This document shows positions 23,030 through 35,250 of a DNA stretch of 64,000 bases, piece after piece. The translations under genes and the position numbers were made by a program. This DNA comes from Sipunculus nudus (Eukaryota > Annelida > Sipuncula > Golfingiida > Sipunculidae). The DNA is taken from NCBI GenBank assembly GCA_026874595.1, contig CM049319.1, positions 17,959,101 through 18,023,100 on the forward strand, read 5' to 3'. The number at the start of each line of letters is the position of its first letter. Within the stretch, counting starts at the first letter, position 1. The notes under the pieces are model-generated. The model was given only the letters and a program-made list of their open reading frames with translations. It was not told the origin of the DNA and searched no databases.

Positions 23030-24228
23030 ATGGCAGATTTCAAACCTGAGACATTTGTTGACGATCCGGACCTTGATCAACTTGAACAGTTGTCAAAAGA
23101 ACAGTTGTTGCGTTTGGGACAACACTTAGGGCTAAGTGTGAAAAAAGCTTTCAGAAAGCCTGATATCATTGCTAAAATCATGCAAGATCTTATTAGAAAA
23201 GGTTTAATTGAAGAGACTGAAGTTGAAACGTCAAAAAATGGCAGCCTTGCTATGCAATTAGAATTAAAAAAAAGTTGGAAATGCAACATTAGCTAGCATT
23301 AAGACAGTTAGAATTAGAAAAAGAAAAACAGAGAGAAGAAAGAGAAAGACAAGAAAAAGAAAAAGAAATTGAGTTAAAACGACTGGAGTTAGAAAGACTT
23401 AAACTAGAACATAGTCTAAGTGCTGCCCCAACTCACAGTTTTTATGTTACTAAACATATTAGACTTGTCCACCTTTTTCAAGAAAAAGAGGTTGATAAAT
23501 ATTTCTTACACTTTGAGAAGGTAGCGGAAAATTTAAAATGGCCTAAGGAAAATTGGACTATGCTGTTACAAAGTGTATTGACTGGCAAGGCCAGAGAAAT
23601 TTATACAGAGCTTTCGGTAGAAGCTGCTGCTGACTATGACCTGGTAAAACGGTTAATCCTGAAAGGTTATAAGTTAGTTCCAGAAGCTTACTGCGAGAAA
23701 TTTAGAAATTGGGAAAAGCGCAAAGAACAGACCCACGTCGAATTTGCTAGGACAAAAGAGCAGTTGTTTGATCGCTGGTGTAGTTCTAAAATTGCAATGA
23801 AAGATTATGACAATTTGCGCCAGTTGATTTTGCTTGAAGAATTTAAGCGCTGCATTAACGCAGATGTTAAAACTTTTCTCGATGAGAAAAGTCCTGAAAC
23901 ACTTGACATTGCTGCTCAATTAGCTGATGATTATTCATTAACACACAAAATGTCCTTTACTAGCAAATCAAACCAGTCATTCACAAACAAGAATGTAACT
24001 CAGTATGGTCAAAAGAAGTTTATGGCGCAGTCACCCAGTACTAGTAGTCCTGATAGTTCAGCAAAGCCCATAGCTGCATCTCAGTCCATGTCCACTGTGT
24101 CTAAGTCCAACAAAGACCAGTCATTTTCAAAAGAAATCTGTAATTACTGCAAGAAGGAAGGTCATCTAATATCTGACTGCTGGAAACTTGCGAATAGACC
24201 AAATAGCAAACCTTCTGGTTTTGTTTAA
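23030..24228 (+). pseudogene. gag (matrix/capsid-like region and CCHC zinc knuckle), frameshifted
   Basis: The ATG at 23,030 opens an 88-codon frame that is lost at an A-run near 23,271. The frame resumes about 23,299 through a Lys/Glu-rich coiled coil, then a capsid-like region (VDKYFLHFEKVAENLKWP onward) and a CX2CX4HX4C knuckle (CNYCKKEGHLISDC, about 24,139-24,180), ending at TAA 24,226-24,228. This packages element RNA in the particle. One frame break separates the N-terminal part from the capsid. Confidence 0.85.
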
Positions 24229-24233
24229 AATCT

Positions 24234-25435
24234 ATGCATAGCATAGTACAAGAACCAGGCTCTTTTCATGTAAATAAGGGATACAACTCCTTTTTTTACT
24301 CAAATAAAGAGTTTGATACTACGGAGGCCCAAGTGCCGTCTAAATCCAAAGAAGAATCCGTAGATTGCGGGGTAAAATCCTCAGTTTATTCCTGCGAGGA
24401 ATTAAATAAGGCTAGGTCCTTTCAAGATTCCTGCGAGGAGTATTCTCTGTATAAGGCTAAGTCCTTTTATGACTCTTGCGAGAGTATTTCAAATGAGGCC
24501 AGGTCCTCTTATGACAAACAAAAGTTTGTTTCTGCTAAGGAACATTCCTCTGTTGACTCCCATGAGGAGTTTGGTAAGGATGTAGATTCCTTAGATGACT
24601 CTGAGACAGAGTTTATGACCGACATCTTTAATGTCAGTTCTTTGTTTGATGAGGTTGAGGTAGTAGATTCCTCTCCTGACTCTGAAAAGTTATTTGAGCC
24701 ATTCATACATGATGGTTTTGTATCACTTTCATGGATTTTTAAGATTCTACACCTATTAGAATTTTGAGGGACACTGGTTCAGGCCAGAATCTTATGTTAA
24801 GAAACACTTTGCCATTTTCTAATAGGTCCTTTACTGACGCACATGCACTTTTTAATGGTGTGTTTTCAGACAGGCACACTTCAGTTCCGCTTCACAGTAT
24901 CCATTTAATGTCAGATTCGATTTCTAGGAATATTACTGTGGGCATAAGAACTACTTTACCCTTTAAGGGAATTCAGTTGCTACTAGGCAATGATGTTGCA
25001 GGTGATGCAGTACAGCCTGTACCGATAGTGACAGAAAAACCGTCACTTGATCTGGACACTGATCCGGAAAGTCAGGAAGTTCCTGGTTTGTATCCTTCAT
25101 GTGCTGTTACTAGATCTATGGCCAAGAAAAACACACATGAGGAAAATGGTCCAGATAACAATACTCTGGGAGTCACTAGTGACTCGTCTAACGACTCGCC
25201 CGTACAGGATGCAGCATTCTCAAGGTCAGAACTTATCGCGGAACAGCATAAGGACCCTGATATTTCATGTTTGTTTCCCAGGGCAGTTTCTAAAGATGAG
25301 CTGTCACAAAACCAAGTTTATTTCTATGTCAAAAACGGAGTGCTTATGCGTAAATGGCGACCACCTAATGTATGCGCTGATGATGAGTGGGCCATCAAAC
25401 ATCAAATAGTAATGCCCAAAAGCTTTCGCAGTTAA
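24234..25435 (+). pseudogene. Protease region (retropepsin) with acidic Ser-rich N-terminal linker
   Basis: An acidic, Ser/Asp/Glu-rich linker (24,234-24,740) with loosely repeated S-x-D-S-x-E units precedes the protease. After a frameshift near 24,740 the catalytic DTG lies at 24,770-24,778 (in ILRDTGSGQN) and the conserved LLGND box at about 24,978-24,992. A TRSMAKK linker and a segment ending KWRPP follow, closed by an in-frame TAA at 25,433-25,435 that separates PR from INT in the same frame. Confidence 0.85.
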
Positions 25436-26509
25436 GTTCTAAGCATGGCACATGAGGCTCCCTTGTCTGGCCATTTAGGTATAAATAAAACTTATCAGAA
25501 AGTTAGTACACACTTCTATTGGCCTAACCTCAGGAAAGATGTTGTACAATATTGTAAGTCATGCCATACATGTCAGCTGGTAGGCAAGCCCAATCAGAAT
25601 CCTCCAAAGGCCCCACTTACGCCTATTCCTGCTTTCGAGGAACCATTCAGTAGGCTTATTGTTGATTGTGTTGGACCACTGCCCAAAACAAAATCTGGAC
25701 ATGAATACTTGCTGACAATCATGTCCACATCTACCAGGTTCCGTGAGGCAATTCCATTGCGCCAAATTAATGCCAAAAGTGTTGTCAAAGCTCTGACCAA
25801 GTTTTTTTACAACTTTTGGATTACCAAAATCCGTCCAGTCTGACCAAGGGTCTTATTTTATGTCTGGCTTATTCCAACAATATATGCTTGAGCTATGTAT
25901 AAAACAGTACAGCTCTTCGCCATACCATCCTGAAAGGCAGGGCGCCCTCGAGCGTTTTCACCAGACATTAAAAAAAACATGATCAGGATTTATTGCTATG
26001 ACACACAGAAAGACTGGGATGAAGGAAACCATCTATTGCTGTTTGCTGTGAGAGAATCCTTTCAAGAGTCCTTGGGTTTCAGTCCCTTTGAACTAATTTT
26101 CGGACATGGACCTCGAACGGAACTTCCATTGAAACTGCTTAAAGAAAAACTCTCGTGTGAAAATCCTGATTCTCTTAGTTTACTGCAGTATGTCTCGGAC
26201 TTTCGCACTAAACTACACAATGCTTGTGAGATTGCAAAGTCAAATCTAAAATCTGCACAAAGTAAAATGAAAGCAAAGTATGACAAGCACACTGTTAGTA
26301 GGACGTTTAAGCCTGGTGAAAAGGTCATTGCCTTTCTTCCCATCCCTGACAGACCTCTGCAAGCAAGGTATTTTGGTCCTTACATTGTTGACAAGAAAGT
26401 CAGTGATTTAAATTACATACTGTTGACACCAGATAGACGTAAGAAGAAACAACTGTGCCATGTTAACATGTTGAAACCATATTATTACAGAAATAGCACA
26501 TCAGCTGTT
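25436..26509 (+). pseudogene. Integrase (HHCC zinc domain, DD35E core, GPY/F module), located upstream of RT
   Basis: An HHCC zinc-binding domain (HLGINKTY...CKSCHTCQ) is followed by a catalytic core: first Asp in LIVDCVGPL (about 25,664), second Asp in QSDQGS (25,842-25,844), Glu in GALERFHQT (25,950-25,952). The last two are 35 residues apart, which is DD35E. A GPY/F-type module (RYFGPYIVDKKVSD) ends near 26,490. Two compensating frameshifts, at a T-run near 25,802-25,808 and an A-run near 25,970-25,977, bracket the middle of the core. All three catalytic residues remain readable. Confidence 0.9.
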
Positions 26510-26639
26510 GTACAAAATGTTACTGCTCTTAATTGTGTAAACACTGACCCTGACCCAGTTAAAGTAGATACTGATTGTAAGTGTGATGTAGACATTCAGT
26601 GTGGTACAGTACCATTAAAAAACTCAGACGTGCTTAAAA

Positions 26640-27600
26640 AAATCTGGATGCCAAACTGTCACACCTTACCGCACAACAACAACAAGACCTCAAGAACCTC
26701 CTGCGGAATTATTAACATTTGTTTAGTGACATTCCAACGCGAACTAACATGTGCCATGACGTCGATGTTGGTGAGGCAAGCGCAGTCAAGCAACATCCAT
26801 ATAGACTGAATCCAGAAAAGCAAAAGTATCTACAGGATGAGATTCAATATTTGCTGGACAATGATTTTATTGAACCTAGTAACAGTAACTGGAGTTAACC
26901 TTGTATTCTTGTGCCAAAACCTGATGGAAGTTACCGTATGTGCACAGATTATCGAAAACTGAACTCTGTCACCAAGACTGACACGTTCCGATTCAGAGGA
27001 TCGATGATTGTATTGATAGAGTCGGTAGCTCCAGATATGTCTCCAAGTTTGACTTGCTTCAAGGATTCTGGCAAGTTCCGCTGACAGAACGAGCGAAAGA
27101 AGTGTCTGCATTTGTAACGCCGCAAGGACTGTACTAGTATAAAGTTATGCCGTTTGGCATGAAGAACTCACCAGCCACGTTCCAGCGCCTCATCCATATG
27201 GTTGTCAAGGACATTCAGGGCTGTGACGCATATATTGATGACCTCATCGTGTACAGCGACACATGGGAGAAACATCTGCAAATTCTTCGCGACCTCTTTG
27301 AAAGACACAGTGAAACACGTCTGACCGTCAATTTAGTAAAATCTAAGTTTTGTCATGCACAGTTGACATTTTTGGGTCATATTGTAGGGCAGGGTCAGGT
27401 AAAACCTGTTGATGCTGAGATAAGTGCTATTTCTGCATTTCCTAAACCAGAGAACAAAAAGCAAATAATGCGTTTTCTTGGTATGGTTGGGAACTACAGG
27501 ATGTTTTGTCCAAATTTTGCTGCTGTAGCTGAACCTTTGAATAATTTGTTAAAGAAGAAACAAAGGTTTGTACGGAATGTTCAGTGTAAAAAAATGCATT
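26640..27600 (+). pseudogene. Reverse transcriptase, downstream of integrase
   Basis: After the INT tail and a frameshift at an A-run (26,635), RT blocks appear in order: [61 protein letters not shown], the catalytic YIDD (27,231-27,242), and FLGHIVGQGQVKPVD. Breaks include TAA near 26,896, a frame change near 26,988 and TAG near 27,135. The domain closely follows Ty3/Gypsy RT, confirming the element's class despite its copia-like order. Confidence 0.92.
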
Positions 27601-28040
27601 TCAGAATTTGAAAGCAATTCTGCAAAGTTCACCAGTTTTAGCAGCTCCAGACTTTTTCGTACCTTTTAAGTTAGCTGTAGATGCTAGTGATACTGCTGCT
27701 GGTGGTGTGTTGTTTACAAGAAGGCAATGATGGCATAGATCATCCAATTTGTTATTTCTCAAGAAAGTTTAATGCAAACCAGAAAAACTACTCCACTATT
27801 GAAAAAGAATTTTTTGCTTTGATTTTGGCGTTGCAACATTTTGAAGTTTATGTTACTTCATCAGTCAGGCCTATCATTGTCTTCAGTGATCACAATCCCC
27901 TCACGTTCATCAACAAGTTGAAGTGTAAAAATCAAAGATTGTTGAGATGGAGTTTGTTCTTACAGGATTACAATCTTGATATCATACACATTAAAGGGAA
28001 AGATAATGTACTTGCTGATTGCTTATCGAGATGTTTATAA
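27601..28040 (+). pseudogene. RNase H domain, C-terminal end of pol
   Basis: Readable blocks are LAVDASDTAAGG, CYFSRKFNANQKNYSTIEKE, VFSDHNPLTF and GKDNVLADCLSR, ending at TAA 28,038-28,040. Frame changes occur at an A-run near 27,590 and near 27,712. As the last domain it is followed only by about 120 nt and the polypurine tract, so no env or extra ORF is present. Confidence 0.9.
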
Positions 28041-28156
28041 AATGTTGTAAACAAGATGTTTATGTAATGTTGTAAATAAGATGATTTTTGAGATGTTGTA
28101 AAATTTAGTGATTGTGATCGCAAAAAGTTTTCGTGAAAAATTTCTTTTTTTTTTAC

Positions 28157-28167
28157 AGGAGGGGGAG
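28157..28167 (+). other. Polypurine tract
   Basis: AGGAGGGGGAG immediately precedes the 3' LTR start TGTTACAG at 28,168: the plus-strand primer site expected at this position. Confidence 0.85.
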
Positions 28168-28962
28168 TGTTACAGGTGCTCTTTTTATTGTGTGACACGG
28201 GCGTAACTCGTGTTGTTGTTACATTTTATGTTTAATCCGTACTGGTTGAACTCTCGTTGTCATGTGAGTCTTCTGTTTTCACGCCTGGTCGTGGGTCACG
28301 TGATGAGTCTGGTGTGTGGAGATACACAGCGCTGTTCTTTCTAGAGAATTCCTGAAACGCGTGTTTACTGCTGAGTAGGGTCCTTATAGACTGTTCGAGA
28401 AGTGGAAAATTCCCGGCTTGAGGTGTGAAGGTGTATAAAGGGGCTGTTTTTTTTTTAGAACCAGGGGGCAGAGCAGAGCAGATTCCAGCGGACGCAGAAG
28501 CGTGTGTCAGGACCTTATCCGACGAATGCGGCAATTATAGATTTTCAAGAACTTTTTCCTGGATTTTATACATTTGGACTTCAGTTTACTTTCTGTGTTG
28601 TTGCAAGAACTTTCCACAGGACTGTCATTCTCCGAGAGTTTACATTCAAAGGACTTATCGTTGTGATGGTGTTGGTATCGAGGTACTGTACCATTATCTT
28701 TCTGTGTGATTGTATTGACTTGTTGCTATAACGCTGTTTTACTGTAAAATTGTATTGATTTAGTGTATTGTATTGTAAGGGTTGTTTTAAGAATAAATTA
28801 TAGTTATTTGTTAACAAAAAAAAACCCACTGACTTCTTTATTCATTCCCCTAGACATTTCACGCTGCCTGGTGTTACAGAATCTGATTTTTTTTTTTTAT
28901 CTCCATTACAAAATTTGTGTTCATCACGCATACGTTATCTGTTTATATTAGGTTCCGTAACA
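28168..28962 (+). repeat. 3' LTR of the Gmr1-type element
   Basis: 795 bp with ends TGTTAC...GTAACA. It aligns along its whole length with the 5' LTR with scattered substitutions and small indels, including a longer T-run before the AGAACCAGGGGGCAG block and a longer A-run near 28,817. TATA-like TGTATAAAG is at about 28,432 and AATAAA at 28,792-28,797. Confidence 0.92.
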
Positions 28963-29191
28963 ATTACTTTATATACTTTCAGTGGACATACAATTTTCGA
29001 GACATGACGTGTGACGTGAGATCTTCCCTTTATGGAGGCCTATTACGCCATATCCTGTCTGGATTATAGTTATTTGCCGACTGAAGTCGGTGAAATATCA
29101 ATGGCTTGTCATCTCAACTTTAGAGCGGGGCTTCAAAGAACGTGGCAGAGGGCGAAAAACATGGTGAAATGTGATGTTTATAACGTCATTA

Positions 29192-29319
29192 AAAATGATA
29201 CAATGGATTGGTAAATTAAATATTATGTATTTCTAAAATGATACAATGCATTGGTAGATTAAATAATATGTAATTTTAAAATGATACAATGCATTGGTAA
29301 ATTAAATATATGTAAGATG
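29192..29319. repeat. Minisatellite, three copies of a 43-bp unit
   Basis: AAAATGATACAATG followed by an ATTGGTARATTAAAT block repeats at 29,192, 29,235 and 29,278, with few differences between units. Confidence 0.85.
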
Positions 29320-29621
29320 GGTCAATTTATAGTGAAAAATAACCGAACTAAAAAATTGCCACAAAAGGTTATTCCATGATTTTTGGTACTATTGAACACC
29401 AGGATAATATACATAATACCTAAGAAAATCTAACTTCCGGTAGCTTGTTATTTTTAAGATGACATCCAAGATGGCCGCAAAGACCCTAAAAACGGCCATA
29501 GAGTATTTACTTTTTCATCTACAGTTGTAATTTTGATATCTTCTATGTTGGGTTTTTAGGGTCATTAACTCTACGGTTTCATTAAAAAGGCGTATCTTTT
29601 TGTCCGATCACATTGACACGT

Positions 29622-29667
29622 CGGAGAGAGAGAGAGAGAGAGAGAGAGAGGGGGAGGGATTGAGGGA

Positions 29668-29700
<33 letters not shown>
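29622..29700. repeat. (GA)n microsatellite, interrupted
   Basis: Two near-perfect (AG)n runs are separated by a GGGGGAGGGATTGAGGGAGG segment. Glu/Arg-rich open frames across it on the plus strand, and Ser/Leu frames on the minus, are composition artefacts. Confidence 0.9.
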
Positions 29701-29702
<2 letters not shown>

Positions 29703-30951
29703 TGCCCTTGAAGGATCCCACACGCCCACCATCTAAGCATATTAAATTTATCCCCCGACCCACACGGAAAAAAAGCGGAAAAAAAACTTATATTTGTGAT
29801 AAAGCACGACTCACGACTTCTTAGATTTTGCGTAAACATCCTCGAGTTCTGCGGGGCGCAGTGCATCATTGGATTCAAGTACTGATTTTTAAGACTCACC
29901 TGCTGGCCGGACAGGGTGTTTACAGAAAATAAAGTCCCTTCCGGTCAAACCCGCATGTTTACTCTACTTGTAGATAAAGACCCGGATTCAAGGGAGAGAG
30001 CGGAGAGTCCCACTGATACCTTAAGTTTTGTTTCAACCGAACTTAAAATCACAGAATTATAGTCTTACCTTTTGATACCGTGTCTTTGCATTTGCTTATA
30101 GGCGAAACGATACTTCCCTAGTCACTTTAAAGTCCTTTTTCTTTATTTATTTTATTTTTCATTATTTTTTATTTGGTGATTGAGGAGATAAAAATAAATT
30201 TGTTTACTTAGAACACATTAGAATATAGTATTATTTCATAAAATAAATATATCATCGAGTTTTTCGAAAGTCAATCGGTTTGCTGCAACTTTCAAGCGCT
30301 CGATTACGAAAGGCAACTATCGATTACATCATACTCATGATTGTTTTAACCAGAATGTCTTTCAGTTATAGGCAAAATTTACTCTTCCATATTTTACAAC
30401 ACTCTGCGCTTCATATAATGAGGCTGTGTTCCCAAATAACCTCCGTATATAACTGAGTATGACACGGTAGATGAAACAACGGAGGACTTATTAAACCTCT
30501 GAGAACTGGCAGGGAGCTGCGGAGAGTTTTCTAACGAGATGTTCATTGCAAAATATGGGCGGTATGGCGTAAAAATGCTCCATAATGCTCCAGGTCTATG
30601 CCAAATTTGCAAGATTCTCTTAGAAATAATCTCCTCACCTGATGTCAGGTGCCGCTGCCGCATGAGTTATTTTATTTTTAGCTTTCAATTACTTATTTTT
30701 TAATTTTTACCAAAAACTATATAGGCCTGTAATTTTTCTGGAAGGCCTGTGAAACTAGCCACTAGTATAGACCTACTATTAGTACTCTAAATCTAACTTA
30801 GATTGCCTCATTATATCCGTAATTTTCTAAATATTTCCCACTCCGAAACTCTCCTTTCTGGGCATCCCTATAAAATTCTGCTCCTCCACTGCTATACGGA
30901 ATGTGTGTTTTATGCCAATACACACTACAAACGACATTTGATTTCTTATAA

Positions 30952-31175
30952 GTTATATTTATTTCAGTTTCATATTTATCTTTACCCACGACCCAGAAGG
31001 GGATCGGTGGACTGAAATTTGAAAGCAACTTATATATTCAGATATATGTGTTATATTGCAAACAATATGATATAATTCAATCATATATGTTCATTATTTC
31101 GGCTATATATTCAGTTATATTTATTTCAGTTTCATATTAATCTTTACCCACGACTCAGAAGGGGATCGGTGGACT
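30952..31175. repeat. Direct repeat block, 62-bp copies 161 bp apart (R3 array, left part)
   Basis: A 62-bp segment containing TTATTTCAGTTTCATATT and AGAAGGGGATCGGTGGACT occurs at 30,952-31,013 and 31,113-31,175. The intervening block, with TATTCAGATATATGTGTTAT (31,037-31,056), recurs at about 33,248-33,267. Confidence 0.8.
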
Positions 31176-32454
31176 ATTGAAATCAAGTATGTCTATCTGA
31201 TCCTTGCTTTATACGCTTTATACGTCTAAACACCTGTCACGGTTCAACAACCCCAATCCCAAACGAATCCAGTAGAAAATAACGATCAAAAACTCTTTTA
31301 AACTGAAATAGCCATATCAATAGGAGAGAATCCTTCGAAATGATTTTTTATGGTGATCTAGATCACTCTCTAACATTTAATTGGTTGTTCCTTTGATGTT
31401 TTCCTAACACTCCACAAAATATCAACAAAATCAGTTCAGAACTTTTTTTAAGAGTAAATTTGCTGACATGCAAACAAATAATGGGTAAAGTATAACACCT
31501 CTCGTAACCTGGTGTCTCGTTGCCTGGTGATCGTAAAAATATTTTCATCAAATATCTTAACTATAATCTTCTTCTAAGTTTTTGTCTCTGATGTAATTGA
31601 TCACATTCTTTTACGTAACTGGACCATGCACCTGCACATTTGACGTGTCAACCTCAAATTTCATGGACCGTGCTTACGCTGATGTACATTTCACTGTCTG
31701 AGAAAAATACTGATAGAGGTTACCAGGTGCATGCAGGTGTTCACAGTCTGTCTGGGCCATCATCAAAATCAAGCCCAGTTCAGATTTGCCTGATCTAGAT
31801 AGCAATAAGGATCTATATATGGTCAGTTGATATATACATTCGCAATTTTGATTTAGTATATACAGCTATTGGATTATGAATTAAGTAAATATATAAATAT
31901 ATTTATACACACACACATATATATATATATATGAAATAATGAAAGTACTTCGTTCGTCACGTGGGAAATTGCAGGCTGTTCGTCGGGGTGTCAGTTTGAA
32001 ATTTGGCGATTATTCTCTGATACTTTGGATTTTTGGATATTTATTGTTTTGCAATCAAGTATGCATAATTTTATGTTATGTGACAAAATAAGGGATAAAT
32101 GTTGATGCAGTTTATAATTGTGAATCAAAATATATATATATTCAGATATATATGTGTTACATTTTAAAATTTATAAACATGGGAAAATGTAATACAATAA
32201 AATGTAATTAAATAAAATGTGATAAAATGAGGATGTTATGCAATATTTTTTCATTATTTTTTACAGAATTGGAGAAAATAAAGTTATTGCTTTGTTTGTC
32301 CATCTCGCCGTCTATTTTTAAATATTTAATAGCACTTTAAGCACGGTTGAATTAAATTTTATATCCTGTGTGTATATGTAGGGGTGCTGTAACTATATAA
32401 AATTTATACATTTTACATGGATTGTATGACTAGTTATTATATAATAACTAATAC

Positions 32455-32630
32455 GAGGCTATCTCCATGGCTCGGATTGTCGGCGCTCGGTAGTCGGTAA
32501 GGGGGAGGAGACCGGAGAAAACCATCGACTTGGAACGGGCAACAACAGCCCACTCACATAGTCATAGCCACGACGGGAATCGAAAACGGGTCACCGAGCG
32601 TTTTACCACTTAGCTGTCCAGGTCCCACTA
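32455..32630 (-). mobile_element. tRNA-derived SINE
   Basis: On the minus strand the head GGACCTGGACAGCTAAGTGG supplies an A-box-like TAAGTGGTAAAACGC, and GTTTTCGATTCCCG (about 32,575-32,588) a B-box, spaced as in RNA polymerase III promoters. A body with GGAGAAAACCATCGACTTGG-type sequence in the opposite sense follows. It lacks a full tRNA cloverleaf, so it is called as a SINE rather than a tRNA gene. Confidence 0.65.
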
Positions 32631-32730
32631 TTTACCCCCCCCCCCCCTTGGCCATTGAGTCCTTGCACCTGTGCGCTTTTATTGCAACCCAGAACTTATT
32701 AAGTGAGAAAAATATAGTGTAATAAAAAAA

Positions 32731-33050
32731 TTAGGATAAAAGGCAAAAAAAAAAAACGCATGGTTTTTGGGCACTTATTTTCAGAAATCAGTGCGGACTA
32801 GCGGTTTTTTCTATTTCCTGTTTTGTATGTTTCCCTGAAAATGTCGTATGGTCAGGGAAAAGCATGATAATAACATATTTTTTCTAGACAGGTTAAAGCA
32901 CTACATAACAAAGGAAAACTTATCAAAATTGTATAATATTATCTTCCCGAAAGGTGAAAATCAAAATTAAAATATTTTTGATGCGGGGGGTAAAAATTGA
33001 CGCGGGCGGTGCCTGAGAACCATACCTTTTATTGAATATTTTTTGCCTAA
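32731..33050 (-). mobile_element. TIR element family M1, copy 4
   Basis: The right edge GGTGCCTGAGAACCATACC with GCCTAA and the internal CAGAAATCAGTGCGGAC block identify it; the left terminus (CATGGTTTTTGGGCAC) is decayed. The internal homopolymer is G6, as in copy 3. The left limit is uncertain (32,731 or about 32,741). Confidence 0.78.
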
Positions 33051-33585
33051 TTGAAACATATTATAATCTTGTCTCCTTGCCACATAAGAATGCGACATAA
33101 AGTGTTCAGCTCTGTCTATACATCTCTTCGGTTTTCATTATATATAAAATAATTATGAATCATTTTTTACTCAAAACACTGTTGAATTAACCTTCATATA
33201 CTGTAGGTATATAGCTATTAAAGTCTGAAATTTGAAACCAACATATATATTCAGATATATGTGTTATATTGCAAACAATTTTATATAATTCAATCATATA
33301 TGTTCATTATTTTCGGCCTCGGCAGAACGGGAGATAAAGTGGTCAGCTTGGTTTGTCTACCTGTCTGTCTAGTTTCAAATATTCAGTTATTTTGAATTAA
33401 ACTCCTAGCCTGTAAGCAATGTTTCATATACCATATATATATGTATATGCAGAAATGTTGTAACCCCCCCCCCCCCCCCCCCTTCAAGTTCTTGCACTTG
33501 TGGACAGAGTAGAGGACATTAATGATATCGAAACTGTATATATTTATAAAATTATTAAGATAAATTAGTATAATTAACAAATTAA

Positions 33586-33710
33586 GATCTAATTGAAGAA
33601 ATATGTAAACTGCTGAACTGTCAAGAGCTTCTTAAAGAGCCAACAAATGATCATGGTAATAATATAGATCTTATATTCACAACACATACAAAACTTTCCT
33701 ATGGGGGCTG
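33586..33710 (+). pseudogene. Possible LINE endonuclease fragment
   Basis: An open stretch reads through ELLKEPTNDHGNNIDLIFTT, which resembles the C-terminal endonuclease block of non-LTR retrotransposons (P-T-x(n)-N-x-I-D-L-I-F-T). Nothing else of the ORF is recognisable on either side, so this is a weak call. Confidence 0.35.
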
Positions 33711-33859
33711 CATGTGTTTGCCTATCACATGATCAGCTCATGAATATGGCATGACCCAGCAGAGAACCAATAGGAGATAAGGACAAATGACATCACTCAT
33801 AGACTTGTAACCTGCTCATGAGCTTATCACTAGTTGTCATGACACATCAAGTTAACCCA

Positions 33860-35250
<1,391 letters not shown>

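Larger units (their letters stand above)
22077..28966 (+). mobile_element. Degenerate Gmr1-type Ty3/Gypsy LTR retrotransposon (order gag-PR-INT-RT-RH)
   Basis: The element proper is 22,081-28,962, with 783- and 795-bp LTRs and a 4-bp target duplication ATTA on both sides (22,077-22,080 and 28,963-28,966). Internal domains in order: gag with zinc knuckle, retropepsin (DTG), integrase (HHCC, DD35E, GPY/F), reverse transcriptase (YIDD), RNase H, polypurine tract. Placing integrase before RT is the copia-like order of the Gmr1 clade of Ty3/Gypsy elements, described mainly in deuterostomes; most Gypsy elements have INT last. No env ORF. Several frameshifts and at least three premature stops inactivate it. 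The LTRs differ at scattered sites and by small indels, so the insertion is not very recent. Confidence 0.92.
32250..33510. repeat. R3 array, right part: diverged repeats interrupted by a SINE and an M1 element
   Basis: A block of the form AxATAAAGTxxTCAGCTxxGTxTxTCxAxCT, then a T-rich stretch and TTGAATTAA, occurs near 32,277, 33,100 and 33,333. The block with TATTCAGATATATGTGTTAT at 33,248 matches 31,037. A C-run followed by a TCCTTGCACCTGTG-like block occurs at about 32,635 and 33,465. The insertions at 32,455-32,630 and 32,731-33,050 split the array. Confidence 0.65.

Noticed and set aside
29600-29824. Glu/Arg-rich and Ser/Leu-rich open frames
   Set aside because: Products of the (GA)n microsatellite.
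32575-32630. Possible tRNA gene on the minus strand
   Set aside because: A- and B-box-like blocks are present but no full cloverleaf; treated as a SINE head.
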